Below are positions 1 to 9,022 of a stretch of DNA of 64,000 bases, in pieces. This DNA comes from Phytohabitans houttuyneae (GTDB taxonomy: Bacteria; Actinomycetota; Actinomycetes; Mycobacteriales; Micromonosporaceae). The stretch is taken from positions 2,967,001 through 3,031,000 of the forward strand of contig NZ_BLPF01000001.1 of assembly GCF_011764425.1 (NCBI RefSeq). Reading direction: 5' to 3'. A program made the position numbers and the translations under genes. Position 1 is the first letter of the stretch; each line of letters opens with the position of its first letter. The notes under the pieces are model-generated. The model had not been told where the DNA came from. It worked only from the letters and a program-made list of their open reading frames with translations, and did no database searches.

Positions 1-66
1 CAGGTGGTCTTCGAGCCCGAGCTCGTCGTGCGCGAGTCCAGCCAGCGGATCCTCACGGAGGACTGA
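1..66 (+). CDS. LacI-family regulator, C-terminal tail (partial)
   Basis: An open frame enters from the window edge and ends with TGA at 64-66, giving a 21-residue tail that contains PELVVRESS. That string is the characteristic end of LacI/PurR-type sugar-responsive repressors (usually PxELVVRxS). The DNA-binding and ligand domains lie outside the window, so the ligand cannot be judged. The stop overlaps the 3' end of the convergent membrane-protein gene by about 14 bases. Confidence 0.6.
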   Translation, partial: QVVFEPELVVRESSQRILTED

Positions 67-796
67 CCCGGGTCAGCGTCTCCTCGTAGGCGGTCGACGG
101 CACGCGCCCCTGGGCGAACGGGCGCTCGATCTGCTGGATCGTAAAGAGCAGCAGCGTGATCATGCTGGCCACCGTGGCGGTGAGCGCGAGCTGCGGCAGC
201 GCCCGGTCGAACGGGAAGAAGAACATTGGCAGCCCGGCCAGCACCGCCCCGGCCAGCAGCGCAAACCAGGTCGCGTCACCGATCCGGGCGTCGGCCAGCG
301 CGAGGCGCTCCTGCCGGGCCTGGAGCAGCGACTCCACGACCGCCGGCGCCTCCTCGACATCCTCCCCGTTGCGGGCGGCGATGTCGTGCATCTCCTGCAC
401 GAGCTGCCATCCCCGGGCGTGCTGGTCGGTGCCCACCTCGGACAGCCGCGGCCACTCCTGGTCGACCACCTCGTGCAGGTACGCCCGGCTGAGCCCCACA
501 AGCTCGGTGCGATCCGGCTCGGGCATGCCCTTGGCCGACCAGGCCACGAGCTGTGCCGCCTCGGCCTCCGCGTAGGTCGCGTCCCGGGCCTCGTCGGCGC
601 TGCTCCACACGTCGATGAACACGAACGCCGCCACGATCGCGAAGAGCATGCCGGCGAGCGAGAACACCGCGCTCAGCACGCTGATGTCGACGAGTGGTCC
701 GGAGTCGCGGCGCCACCGGCGGAGCACGGCGACGACCGCGAGAGCGGCGACGGATACGCCCACCAACCAGAGCGTGCCGACCAGGTAGGTATTCAT
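53..796 (-). CDS. DUF4239 (bestrophin-like) membrane protein
   Basis: The protein has about 247 residues. Two hydrophobic segments lie at its N-terminus (around 4-24 and 36-62), a central charged helical region follows, and two more hydrophobic segments lie near the C-terminus, ending in a short soluble tail. This layout and the helical middle match the DUF4239 family of bestrophin-like integral membrane proteins, whose function is unknown. I chose the ATG at 796 because translation from the upstream alternative (874) adds a polar stretch before the first membrane helix. The gene is divergent from the secreted protein at 860. Confidence 0.75.
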   Translation of the reverse strand: MNTYLVGTLWLVGVSVAALAVVAVLRRWRRDSGPLVDISVLSAVFSLAGMLFAIVAAFVFIDVWSSADEARDATYAEAEAAQLVAWSAKGMPEPDRTELVGLSRAYLHEVVDQEWPRLSEVGTDQHARGWQLVQEMHDIAARNGEDVEEAPAVVESLLQARQERLALADARIGDATWFALLAGAVLAGLPMFFFPFDRALPQLALTATVASMITLLLFTIQQIERPFAQGRVPSTAYEETLTRVSPP

Positions 797-859
797 CGAG
801 CTTCCATTTAGGATGCATCCACTTCGTTCGGGGCTTACCAGGATAGATGAGGTAACTCT

Positions 860-1903
860 GTGCCAAACCGACATGTCACCTTACGGATAGTCCCGGTGCT
901 CGCCGCCCTCGTCGCTTTGGGGGCCGGTCCCGCACTCGCCGGACACGCCGCGGCGGCACCGGCGAAGTCCACAGTGGAGGCGTACCCGAGCGGCTGCTCA
1001 GGCGCCCTCTACCAGGTGCACACGGTGCGCAAACACGGCTCGTCCAGGCTGATCGCCATCGACCCCGCCACCGGTGCAGTGGCGCGCTCCGCCGGCCTCG
1101 ACCACGCGGTCAACGCGATGGGGTACGACGCCGCGCAGGGCCTCTTCTTCGCCGTCGCCACCCGCCGCGGCGGTCACCCGATCGGGGATGGCGGGCACGT
1201 CGTCTCCATCACTCCCGAGGGTGAAACCCACGATCTGGGGCCGGTCCGCGCCGCCGCCGGTCGCAAAGGGACTGTCGCTGTCGGCGGCGCGTACAGCGGG
1301 ACGGTCGTGGACGGCCGGCTGCTCCTGCTGCTCGACGGCGACCTCGTCGCGGTGGACGTGCGCGCGCAGAGCCCCACGTTCCTGCACGTGGTCCGCCGGG
1401 TCGACCTGCCGCGCCTGCCGAGCTTCGGCGACTGGGACGCGCGCCCAGGCGACGGCGGGCTCTACGCCGTGTCGACACAGGGACGCGAGCCGAGCCGGCT
1501 GGTCCGCATCGACCCGGACAGCGGCGCGGTGACCCAGACACCGGTGCCGGACCTGTCCCGCGACGGCTTCTACGGCGCGCTCGCGTTCGACGACGCCGGC
1601 ACACACGCCTATGCCACGGACAACAACCAGGAAAGCGCGCTGTACCGGATCGCGCTGGACGGTACCTCGGTCAAGCTCGCCGGCGGCTCCGGCCTGCTCG
1701 GCTCGGACGCGGCCTGGTGCCGCGGCCCCGCCCGACCACACCGGCGCCGGCCACCACGAGGCCCGCGCCACCTCCCGCGCCGGCCGCCGTGCCACCCGCC
1801 GTCCCGCCGCCGGCCCCACCGCGCCCGGTGCCGCCGGCGAGCGCGCCCACCACCCCGCCGGCCACCACACCGCCGCCCTCACCCACGCCGGTCGCCGCCG
1901 TGA
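860..1903 (+). CDS. Secreted beta-propeller-like protein (DUF6923-like), apparently frameshifted
   Basis: A GTG start with a GAGGT ribosome site 8 bases upstream opens a Sec signal peptide (about residues 1-35, ending in Ala-rich sequence). A propeller-like region follows, with repeated strands such as LIAIDPATGAV and LVRIDPDSGAV and DNNQ-type turns, as in DUF6923/WD-like secreted proteins. After residue 285 (AAWC) the frame turns into Arg/Pro-rich nonsense, while the next frame encodes a typical Pro/Thr linker and a membrane anchor (to 2058). One missing base between about 1718 and 1732 would join the two. The intact protein would be about 398 residues, exported and C-terminally anchored. 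Confidence 0.7.
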   Translation: MPNRHVTLRIVPVLAALVALGAGPALAGHAAAAPAKSTVEAYPSGCSGALYQVHTVRKHGSSRLIAIDPATGAVARSAGLDHAVNAMGYDAAQGLFFAVATRRGGHPIGDGGHVVSITPEGETHDLGPVRAAAGRKGTVAVGGAYSGTVVDGRLLLLLDGDLVAVDVRAQSPTFLHVVRRVDLPRLPSFGDWDARPGDGGLYAVSTQGREPSRLVRIDPDSGAVTQTPVPDLSRDGFYGALAFDDAGTHAYATDNNQESALYRIALDGTSVKLAGGSGLLGSDAAWCRGPARPHRRRPPRGPRHLPRRPPCHPPSRRRPHRARCRRRARPPPRRPPHRRPHPRRSPP

Positions 1904-2058
1904 AGGCCAGCCGCAAGCGGATGGTGGTGGCGGAGCCCCGCGAGGACGACCGGACCACCACCGTGCGCTGGGGCATCGTGCTGCTCGTGCTCGGCCTCGG
2001 CGGGGTGGCGTTCGCCAGACCGGTCGCGAAGCCGATCGCCAAGCTCCGCGGACGCTGA
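1717..2058 (+). other. Out-of-frame 3' part of the secreted propeller gene: Pro-rich linker and membrane anchor
   Basis: This frame encodes a PAP/TPP-rich linker of about 60 residues, a basic patch, one hydrophobic helix (WGIVLLVLGLGGVAFA) and a short basic tail ending KLRGR. That is the expected C-terminus of the preceding secreted protein and has no start codon or ribosome site of its own. The join requires a one-base insertion in the run GGCCCCGCCC near 1724-1733. It could be a sequencing error, a real mutation, or less likely a programmed slip. Confidence 0.65.
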
Positions 2059-2095
2059 TGGACCGGCGGGTGCGCCGCACCCGCCGGTGTGCGGA

Positions 2096-2311
2096 TCAGT
2101 AGCCCGGCGCCCAGAGGGCCCAACCGCCGGTGACCTGGTAACAGGAGTAGTAGTTCCAGAGCGTGCCGACGCCTCGCTGACCGGCGGCGTGGCAGGCCTC
2201 CGCGCTGGGCCAGACACCCACGACCCCGGCGCTCGCCGGCGACGCGACGGCGCCACCGAAAGCGGCCGCGAACACCGCCACGACCGCCAGCCTGTACAGC
2301 GCTCGCTTCAT
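2096..2311 (-). CDS. Small secreted protein, function unknown
   Basis: The product has 71 residues: a signal peptide (MKRALYRL followed by an Ala-rich core ending PASA) and a mature part of about 40 residues containing two Cys and several Trp/Tyr. A GGGAGA ribosome site 4-5 bases before the ATG at 2311 supports this start over the longer frame to 2401. The mature part (one Cys in EACHAAG, one in YSCYQV) could form a single disulfide. I do not recognise the family. The gene converges on the propeller-protein gene. Confidence 0.65.
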   Translation of the reverse strand: MKRALYRLAVVAVFAAAFGGAVASPASAGVVGVWPSAEACHAAGQRGVGTLWNYYSCYQVTGGWALWAPGY

Positions 2312-2511
2312 CGCTTCTCCCATCCAAGAGTTCGCATAGATAAAACTTTTAAGGAAGTTTACAGATTCACGGGTACCGCCAGAAGCGAAGCGCGTAAACA
2401 CGCAGCTGCGTCACCGTGCGTACGTGGAATGCCGCTGCCGAGCCGACGTCGACGGCGCCGCCTCGCGACACGATTTCTCCTATCGAGGGCGAGTCGACGA
2501 AGGAGATCGCG

Positions 2512-2790
2512 ATGATGGCAGAGCTGGCGAGCTACGCGGCGTACGCCCACCCGGGACCGGGCTGGGACGGCAACGGCTGGGACGGCGGCGGCCCCGGCTG
2601 GTGGGTGATCGTGCCCATCCTCTTCTGGGTGGTCGTGCTTTCGGCCGCCGGTTACCTGATCTACCGCTTCTCCCCGCGGCGCGCGGCGCGTACGGCGGCC
2701 GAGCGCACTCTCGCCGAGCGGTTCGCGCGCGGCGAGATCGACGCGGAGGAGCTCAACCACCGGCGGTCCGTGCTGCGCGGCAAGGGCTGA
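2512..2790 (+). CDS. SHOCT-domain membrane protein
   Basis: The 92-residue protein has a Gly/Trp-rich N-terminus (GWDGNGWDGGGPGW), one transmembrane helix (about 27-49), a basic turn and a C-terminal SHOCT motif (LAERFARGEIDAEELNHRR). SHOCT is a short domain found at protein ends, thought to mediate oligomerisation. AAGGAGA lies 6 bases before the tandem ATG codons at 2512/2515, so I prefer this start to the upstream one at 2416. A strong terminator follows directly. Confidence 0.8.
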   Translation: MMAELASYAAYAHPGPGWDGNGWDGGGPGWWVIVPILFWVVVLSAAGYLIYRFSPRRAARTAAERTLAERFARGEIDAEELNHRRSVLRGKG

Positions 2791-2798
2791 GGGCGGGC

Positions 2799-2830
2799 GA
2801 GGGTGGGACGGCGGCCGCCGTCCCACCCTC
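2799..2830. terminator. Perfect 16+16 inverted repeat, terminator of the SHOCT gene
   Basis: Bases 2799-2814 are the exact reverse complement of 2815-2830. The arms begin GAGGGTGGGACGGC. The repeat starts 9 bases after the TGA of the SHOCT gene. There is no U-tract, which is usual for actinobacterial terminators. Confidence 0.8.
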
Positions 2831-2846
2831 CACCGGATGTCCATCT

Positions 2847-2860
2847 GGCGACATGTCGCC
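2847..2860. promoter_or_regulatory. 14-bp perfect palindrome upstream of the S8 peptidase
   Basis: GGCGACATGTCGCC is its own reverse complement and lies 57 bases before the chosen ATG of the subtilase gene, between the terminator and the coding start. The position suits an operator; no regulator can be assigned. The LuxR-type gene downstream of the peptidase is one candidate. Confidence 0.45.
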
Positions 2861-2916
2861 TTTGCGCGCGCACGTAGGTAGTGACCCTCGCGCGCAACCG
2901 ACCACAGACTCACGCC

Positions 2917-5900
2917 ATGGTTCGTATCGCGCGCCGGGTGCTGGCCGCATTCACGGGAATCCTGGTCGCCGCCACCGCTCCGGTGGCGCTGCCCACGCCG
3001 GCGGCCGCGGCACCGGGTGGGACGGGAGGCGCGGCCACCGCCGCGACGGGGGCGTCCCGCATCACGCTGATCACCGGTGACGTCGTGGACATCGCGCCGG
3101 CCGGCGGCGGCCGCTACGCCGCGTCGGTGCGGCCCGGCCCGGGGCGCGAACGGATCACCTTCCACACCGTGGAGGCGGACGGCGGGCTGCGGCTGCTGCC
3201 CAGCGACGCCGTGCCGTACGTCTCCGCGGGCCTGCTCGACGCCGACCTCTTCGACGTCGAGGAGCTGATCGCCGACGGGTACGGCGACGCGTCGGCCGCC
3301 CGGCTGCCGCTGATCGTGCGGTACGCCGGCGGGCAGGCACCGGCGGTCAGCGCGCTGTCCGGCGCCGAGTCGGTGCGCCCGCTGCCCAGCGTGGGTGGCG
3401 CTGCCGTGGCCGCCGGCAAGGATTCGCTCGGCGAGCTGTGGCGGTCGGTCACGGCCGCACCCGCCGCCGCCCGCGCGTCCACCCCGGCGCTCGGCGGCGG
3501 CCTCACCGGCATCTGGCTCGACGGCCGGGTGCGCGCCAGCCTCGACCGCAGCGTCGCGCAGATCGGGGCGCCGGCCGCGTGGCAGGCCGGGTACGACGGG
3601 ACGGGTGTCGACGTCGCGGTGCTCGACACCGGCGTCGACGCGGCACACCCGGACCTGGCCGGCAAGGTGGTGGAGCAGCGCAACTTCAGCGACGCCGCCG
3701 ACACGGTCGACCGCGTCGGGCACGGCACGCACGTCGCGGCGACGATCGCGGGCACCGGTGCGGCGACCGGCGGCAGCCGGAAGGGTGTCGCGCCCGGCGC
3801 CGACCTGCTCGCCGGGAAGGTGCTCAACGACGGGGGCGTCGGGTACGACTCCTGGATCATCGCCGGCATGGAGTGGGCGGTCGCCCAGGGCGCCGAGGTG
3901 GTCAACCTCAGCCTCGGCGGCGAGGCGACCGACGGTACCGACCCGCTGAGCGAGGCGGTCAACCGCCTCACCGCCGACCACGGCACGCTCTTCGTGGTGG
4001 CCGCGGGCAACACCGGCCGGGACGCGGACGTCGGTACGCCGGCCGCCGCCACCGCCGCTCTCTCCGTGGGCGCGGTGGACCGGGACGAGAGCCTCGCCGA
4101 GTTTTCCAGCCGGGGGCCGCGCCTCGGCGACGACGCGGTGAAGCCCGAGATCACCGCGCCGGGCGTGGGCATCATCGCCGCGCGTGCGGCGGGCACCGGC
4201 ATGGGTACGCCGGTCGACGACCGCTACACCGCCGCCTCCGGCACCTCGATGGCCACCCCGCACGTGGCCGGCGCGGCCGCCCTGCTCGCCCAGGCCCGTC
4301 CTGAGTGGACAGCGGTACAGCTCAAGGACGCGCTGGTGAGCACCGCCAGGGGCAACCCCGCCATCGCGGTGGACGCGCAGGGCGGCGGGCGCGTCGACGT
4401 GGCCCGGGCTATCGGCCAGGGCGTCCACGGCACGGCGACGGCGAGCCTCGGCCTGCATGACGAGCCGGCCACGGGCACCCGCGAGCAGAAGCTCGTGTAC
4501 ACGAACACCACCGCCGCCGCGGTCACCCTCGACCTGGCGCTCGATGTGCCCGGCTCCACCGCGTTCTCCCTCTCCGCCGGCCAGGTCACCGTCCAGCCTG
4601 GACAGTCGGCGGACGTGACCCTCACGCTGGACGCGGCAAAGCTCACCCGCGGGCGGCACACCGGCCACGTCACCGCGACCGGGCCGGGCGGCGTGGTGGT
4701 CCGCACCGCGGTCGGCGCCACGCTGGACCTGCCCATCCACAAGGTGACCTTCCGGGCCGTCGACCGGCAGGGCGTACGGACCCCGGTGCCGGTGATCCTG
4801 CTCTTCGGCGATGAGCGGCGCAAAGACCAGTCCGGGTTCATCCAGCACTGGGAGGAGGGCAAGACCGTCGAGGTGTACGAGGGCACGTACGTCCTCAACG
4901 CCCTCATCGAAGACGGCGCGCCCCTCGACGAGCAGGCCACCTTCATCACCAACCCGGAGCTGCGGATCACCGGCGACACGGAGATCCTGCTGGACGCCCG
5001 CACCGGCACCCCGATCCGGATCGAGACGCCGAAGCCGGCCGAGCAGCAGAGCATCATCAGCTACTACGAGCGGCGGATACACGCCACCGGGCGCTCCACC
5101 GCGCACGGCGTCATGCACTTCAGCACGATCCAGCAGGTCAACGTCACGCCCACCAGGCCGGTCTCCGCCGGGCAGTACGAGTTCTCCTCCCGCTGGCAGC
5201 TCGTCGCGCCGATGGTGCAGCTCAAGGTGCCGGGCGTGAGCGGCCCCGTTGACATCAACCTGCTGCACCGGTCCCCCGTGTACGACGGCACCCGCCGGTA
5301 CCGTCTCGTGCCCTTCGGCAAGGACTTCCCGCGCGGCGCCGCCGCGCTGATCGTCGGCGCGGATGACGTGTCCGAGCAGGACCAGATCGTGGCCGCGGCC
5401 GAGGCGGGCGCCGCGGTGGCCATCATCGTCCGCACGCCGGACATGCCGGCCTGGACCGTGTGGCGCCCGGTCGGTGACCGGGAGCCGATCCCATCACTCG
5501 TGGTCGCCAACGACGACGGCCAGAAGCTCCTCGCGGCCGCGGGCGGCAAGACACGCCCGACCATCGACCTCACGCTCACCACCTCCAGCCCGTACCTGTA
5601 CGACGTCTTCCACGTCGAACGCGGGCGGGTGCCGGACCGGATCGTGCACCGCGTGACCCGCGACAACACGACCCGGATCACCTCCCGGTACGCGGAGAGC
5701 GGCGGTTTCGGCTGGGCCAAGGAGCAGCGCTTCGGCTGGCGGCCGTGGCAGGAGTACTCCTGGAACGACACGCAGCGGTTCGTACAGACGCCCAAGGGGC
5801 GCGAGGAGTGGGTGTCGGCGGGTGACTCCGTCTGGCAGCACCGCGTGCACTACTACTACACCTGGGACGACATGAACCCTATCGGCGGAGGAATGACAGA

Positions 5901-6597
5901 GGTGCCGCGCAGCTACGCGGCGCGCAGCACGCGAACGGAGGGGTGGTTCACGCCGGTCGTCCGCCCCGCCGCCGTACCGGGCATGGTCTCCGCCCGTACG
6001 GCCGACACGCTCGCCCTGTGGGTGCCCGAGTTCGTCGACGCGACGCACGGGCACTTCCAGGTGGCCGACGGCGAGGCGGTGACCGCCAAGCTGTGGCGGG
6101 ACGGCAAGCTCCTCGCCGAGCTGCCGGACGCGCGGCGGGACGTCGGCACGACCGCGGCGCCGGCCGGGTACCGGTTGGACCTGACCACCGCGCGGAGCGA
6201 CGAGGAGTGGCGGTGGGCCACCCGCACCGAGACGTCGTGGGAGTTTCGCTCCGCACGCCCGGCGGCCGGGCGCACCGAGCCGCTGCCGCTGCTCCAGATC
6301 GGGTACGGGGTACCGGCCGACCTCACCGGCTACGTCTCCGGACGGCACCCGCACCTGCTCGGGCTGACCCTGTGGCACCAGGAAGGGCTGCGCGCGCCGC
6401 GCGGCACCACGCTGCGCGTCGAGGTGTCGCTGGACGAGGGCGCGAAGTGGCGCGGCGTACCGGTGATCCGCCACGGCGACGGCTACCGGGCGCTCATCCC
6501 GGCCGGCACCGGGAGCGTGTCGCTGCGGGTGCACGCCCGCGACGGCGCCGGCAACGCGGTGACGCAGACCGTGATCCGCGCGTACGGCCTGAAGTAG
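2917..6597 (+). CDS. Secreted S8 (subtilisin-like) serine peptidase, 1226 aa
   Basis: The order is: signal peptide (1-32), an N-terminal propeptide-like region, then the catalytic domain with all triad motifs. These are Asp237 (VLDTGVD), His269 (GHGTHVA) and Ser444 (SGTSMATPHVAG), with the oxyanion Asn in AAGN. A long C-terminal half of about 760 residues holds beta-rich modules, including a PA-like insert near 790-850. It should act outside the cell as an endopeptidase; the substrate is unknown. ATG 2917 is chosen because the signal peptide starts there; a GTG at 2881 is in frame. The gene ends 6 bases from the convergent LuxR-type gene, a common pairing for these large actinobacterial subtilases. 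Confidence 0.9.
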   Translation: MVRIARRVLAAFTGILVAATAPVALPTPAAAAPGGTGGAATAATGASRITLITGDVVDIAPAGGGRYAASVRPGPGRERITFHTVEADGGLRLLPSDAVPYVSAGLLDADLFDVEELIADGYGDASAARLPLIVRYAGGQAPAVSALSGAESVRPLPSVGGAAVAAGKDSLGELWRSVTAAPAAARASTPALGGGLTGIWLDGRVRASLDRSVAQIGAPAAWQAGYDGTGVDVAVLDTGVDAAHPDLAGKVVEQRNFSDAADTVDRVGHGTHVAATIAGTGAATGGSRKGVAPGADLLAGKVLNDGGVGYDSWIIAGMEWAVAQGAEVVNLSLGGEATDGTDPLSEAVNRLTADHGTLFVVAAGNTGRDADVGTPAAATAALSVGAVDRDESLAEFSSRGPRLGDDAVKPEITAPGVGIIAARAAGTGMGTPVDDRYTAASGTSMATPHVAGAAALLAQARPEWTAVQLKDALVSTARGNPAIAVDAQGGGRVDVARAIGQGVHGTATASLGLHDEPATGTREQKLVYTNTTAAAVTLDLALDVPGSTAFSLSAGQVTVQPGQSADVTLTLDAAKLTRGRHTGHVTATGPGGVVVRTAVGATLDLPIHKVTFRAVDRQGVRTPVPVILLFGDERRKDQSGFIQHWEEGKTVEVYEGTYVLNALIEDGAPLDEQATFITNPELRITGDTEILLDARTGTPIRIETPKPAEQQSIISYYERRIHATGRSTAHGVMHFSTIQQVNVTPTRPVSAGQYEFSSRWQLVAPMVQLKVPGVSGPVDINLLHRSPVYDGTRRYRLVPFGKDFPRGAAALIVGADDVSEQDQIVAAAEAGAAVAIIVRTPDMPAWTVWRPVGDREPIPSLVVANDDGQKLLAAAGGKTRPTIDLTLTTSSPYLYDVFHVERGRVPDRIVHRVTRDNTTRITSRYAESGGFGWAKEQRFGWRPWQEYSWNDTQRFVQTPKGREEWVSAGDSVWQHRVHYYYTWDDMNPIGGGMTEVPRSYAARSTRTEGWFTPVVRPAAVPGMVSARTADTLALWVPEFVDATHGHFQVADGEAVTAKLWRDGKLLAELPDARRDVGTTAAPAGYRLDLTTARSDEEWRWATRTETSWEFRSARPAAGRTEPLPLLQIGYGVPADLTGYVSGRHPHLLGLTLWHQEGLRAPRGTTLRVEVSLDEGAKWRGVPVIRHGDGYRALIPAGTGSVSLRVHARDGAGNAVTQTVIRAYGLK

Positions 6598-6603
6598 CGG
6601 CTC

Positions 6604-7593
6604 CTACAGCCACCCGCGCCGGGCCGCTTGGAAGGCCAGGCCCGGCCGGGTGTCGACGCCGGCGAGCGCCATCAGGCGGTCGAGGCGGCGCTGCACCGTG
6701 CGCCGGCTCACGCCCATCTGGGAGGCGATCGACTTGTCCGGTACGCCGGCGACGAGCAGCGAGAGCACGAACCGCTCGGACTCGTCCGGCAGGTCCGGCT
6801 CCTCGTCCGGCGACCCGCCGTCGATCCGCACCGGTATGGCGACGTCCCAGTGGCTCTCGAAGAGCGCGACAAGCGCGTCCAGCAGCTGGCTGCGCCCGAT
6901 GATCGCCGCCGACGGCTCGCCGATGTCGCCCTCGTCACCGCGGATGAGGGGGCAGATCGCGGTCGCGCGGTCCGCGACGGCCAGCCGCACCGGCAGCGTA
7001 CGCAGGCTGCGTGCCTCCTCGCCCCGGCGCACGCCCTCGGCGACGTTGGCCTGCATGCCCGGCTCCATCAGCAGCGCCCGCTCGTAGATCACCTTGTACC
7101 GCACGCCGCGGTCGAGCGCGTCGAACTCCTCGGTGTTCTCCGCGCTCTCCATCGCCACCGCGTTCGCCCGGCAGAGCCAGAGCATCTCGGACTTCGCCGA
7201 GTCCTGGAGGCGGCGGATCCGCTCCCGCAGCGCCGCCGCGCCGACGACGACCTCGACGAGCTGGTCGGCGTGGCGGCGGCGGGCGCTGGTCAGGTACTCC
7301 TCGCTCAGCGCCGCCAGCCCGCGCCGCGCCTCCTCCAGCGACTCCTGCCGGCGCAGCAGCTCGGTGCCGAGCGCCGGCTCGGGCGGCAGCGGCCGGTACA
7401 CATCCGCGCCGTCGGCGGCCGCCAGCCCCTTGTCACTCAGCCCTGCCAGCAGTCGCTGCCCGTCCTCGGGCGGCAGCGACATCCGCTCCGCCACCTCACC
7501 CGCCCGGGCCGTGCCCAGGCGCACCAGCATCCGGTATGCCCACTCCTCCTCCGGCGCGAGCAGAGCCTCCCCGTTTCGCATGGCTTCCACCAT
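6604..7593 (-). CDS. TrmB/LuxR-type helix-turn-helix regulator
   Basis: The 329-residue protein starts with a winged-helix region (about 15-60: a first-pass TrmB/MarR-like fold), has a coiled-coil middle, then an alpha/beta sensor-like region and a C-terminal LuxR-type helix-turn-helix (about 270-320: LLVAGVPDKSIASQMGVSRRTVQRRL). Such proteins are solo regulators without a receiver domain; the signal is unknown. A second in-frame ATG lies at 7581. Its 3' end nearly touches the secreted subtilase gene, so control of that gene is plausible. A 10-bp palindrome (ATTGATCAAT, 7610-7619) sits just upstream and could be an autoregulatory site. Confidence 0.8.
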   Translation of the reverse strand: MVEAMRNGEALLAPEEEWAYRMLVRLGTARAGEVAERMSLPPEDGQRLLAGLSDKGLAAADGADVYRPLPPEPALGTELLRRQESLEEARRGLAALSEEYLTSARRRHADQLVEVVVGAAALRERIRRLQDSAKSEMLWLCRANAVAMESAENTEEFDALDRGVRYKVIYERALLMEPGMQANVAEGVRRGEEARSLRTLPVRLAVADRATAICPLIRGDEGDIGEPSAAIIGRSQLLDALVALFESHWDVAIPVRIDGGSPDEEPDLPDESERFVLSLLVAGVPDKSIASQMGVSRRTVQRRLDRLMALAGVDTRPGLAFQAARRGWL

Positions 7594-7683
7594 GCACCCG
7601 CCCGGGGAGATTGATCAATGATCGGGTCGCCCGGGGCGGGCCTCCTCACAGATTCCTTCAGGCACATATACCCCCGTCCGCGC

Positions 7684-7782
7684 CACCTGCGGACCGTATG
7701 CTCCCGCGGGCACCGCTGCGGCCGGCGGCTCGCCAGGGCTCGCCGAAATCCCCGGCCTCCGCTGCCGGGTCCGCGCGACAAG
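7684..7782. repeat. Dispersed 99-bp intergenic repeat, copy 1
   Basis: This stretch matches 40094-40192 at 93 of 99 positions with no gaps. It contains an 8-bp palindrome (CCCGCGGG) and a short direct repeat of GGCTCGCC. It lies between the LuxR-type gene and the sigma factor gene, ending 30 bases from the sigma stop codon. Both copies sit a few tens of bases downstream of a minus-strand stop codon in the same orientation. Confidence 0.75.
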
Positions 7783-7812
7783 CCCAGCGCGGAGTCTACA
7801 TAGGACGGACGG

Positions 7813-8649
7813 TCACCACGGGAACACGCGAATTTCGAGCCGGCCGAGTTGTGTGGGGCCGGCGAACACGTCGATCGCTGTCACGCGGTTGCCCGTGAGG
7901 GTCAACTTCAGGGCGAGCTTCAGGTGGCCTAGCGGGGCGACCACGAGGCCTGGCGTGCCGTCGAGGAGGGCTAGGCGGGCGAACGCGGCCGGCGCGGCGT
8001 TCTTGGCCGTCTCCTCCGCCACGCGCTCGGCGCCGCGCAGTACCACGCGCCCGCCGGCGCGGCGGACCGCGTCCGGGTCGAGGACCGCGAGCAGCGCGTC
8101 GAGGTCGCCGGCGCGCGAGGCGGCCAGGAACGCCTCGACCACCGTGCGCTGCCGCGCCAGGTCGGCCGGAGGCGGCGCCGTCCCGTGTATCCGCTGGCGC
8201 GCGCGGCTGGCCAGCTTCTTCGTCGTGGCCGGCGTGCGCTCCACGATGCCCGCGATCTGCTCGAACGGCACCGCGAAGACGTCGTGCAGCACGAACGCGA
8301 CCCGCTCCGCCGGGCCCAGCCGGTCGAGCACCACGAGCATCGCCAGCCCCACCGAGTCGGCGAGCGCTGCCTCCTCGGCCGGATCCTCGGCGCCACCCGG
8401 CGGCTCGAACGAGGCGAGGTCGGTGGCCTCCTCCCGGCGGCGCCGCCGCGCCCGCAGCAGGTCGAGGCAGACCCGGCCGGCGATCGTGGTGAGCCAGCCG
8501 CGCACGCTCTCGATGTCGCCGGCACTCGCGCGAGCGGCCCGCAGCCAGGTCTCCTGCACGGCGTCCTCGGCCTCGTCGAGGGAGCCGAGCATCCGGTGCG
8601 CGACCGCCCGCAGGTGGCCACGGTGCTGCTCGAAGTCTGCCGGGTCCAT
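7813..8649 (-). CDS. ECF sigma factor, SigJ/ECF41-like with SnoaL-type C-terminal domain
   Basis: The 278-residue protein has sigma region 2 (LGSLDEAEDAVQETWLRAAR, about 21-40), region 4 (about 110-155, with ATTKKLASRARQRI) and a C-terminal extension of about 110 residues with the VVEAFLAASRAGDLDALLAV signature of a SnoaL/NTF2-like fold. In SigJ/ECF41 factors this extension replaces a separate anti-sigma factor and tunes activity. AAGGTGAC precedes the ATG at 8649. No anti-sigma gene is adjacent. The divergent small gene at 8722 may be a target, since ECF41 factors often control their neighbour. Confidence 0.85.
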   Translation of the reverse strand: MDPADFEQHRGHLRAVAHRMLGSLDEAEDAVQETWLRAARASAGDIESVRGWLTTIAGRVCLDLLRARRRRREEATDLASFEPPGGAEDPAEEAALADSVGLAMLVVLDRLGPAERVAFVLHDVFAVPFEQIAGIVERTPATTKKLASRARQRIHGTAPPPADLARQRTVVEAFLAASRAGDLDALLAVLDPDAVRRAGGRVVLRGAERVAEETAKNAAPAAFARLALLDGTPGLVVAPLGHLKLALKLTLTGNRVTAIDVFAGPTQLGRLEIRVFPW

Positions 8650-8721
8650 CGGTCACCTTTCCCCGCCGGCGGTCGTCCTACCTGGTGCAGAGAGGTGGAC
8701 GGCTAGCGTGAGGAGACGCGG

Positions 8722-9021
8722 GTGCCCGTGCTGATGATTCACTACCAGGTTGCCGACGAGGGTATCGCAGAGGTGGTCGAGGCCGTCGAAGCGGCGTTCG
8801 AAGCGGTGGCGGAGAAGGGGCCGGCCGGCATCCGGTACGCGTACTACCGCGTGGCCGGTGGCAACGAGTTCGTCGCGCTGCTCGACCTGGACGAGGGCGT
8901 GGAAAACCCGCTCTTCGGCATCCCTGCGGCCGGGGACCTCCAGGCGACCGTGGCCAAGCGGGCTCTCGGTGAGCCGCCGACACCACGGCCGCTGGAGGTC
9001 ATCGGGTCCTACTCCGGATAA
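8722..9021 (+). CDS. Dimeric alpha/beta-barrel-like small protein
   Basis: The 99-residue protein starts at a GTG with GAGGAG 6-11 bases upstream. The pattern of strand (MIHYQV), amphipathic helix (EGIAEVVEAVEAAFEAVAEK), strands (RYAYYRVAGG, FVALLDLDEG) resembles antibiotic-biosynthesis-monooxygenase/ferredoxin-like folds. No catalytic residues can be assigned. It is divergent from the SigJ-like gene, with 72 bases between starts, and ends 1 base before the convergent ABC permease stop. Confidence 0.6.
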   Translation: MPVLMIHYQVADEGIAEVVEAVEAAFEAVAEKGPAGIRYAYYRVAGGNEFVALLDLDEGVENPLFGIPAAGDLQATVAKRALGEPPTPRPLEVIGSYSG

Positions 9022-9022
9022 C

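Noticed and set aside
2359-5268. Long antisense open frame (969 codons) opposite the secreted subtilase
   Set aside because: High GC removes stop codons on the complementary strand. The plus-strand frame has a signal peptide, the full catalytic triad and family motifs, while the antisense translation is Arg/Gly/His-rich without any motif.
7618-7803. 61-codon plus-strand frame over repeat copy 1
   Set aside because: The frame has no ribosome site, and the two repeat copies do not preserve the same start and stop. The sequence is better explained as a non-coding repeat.
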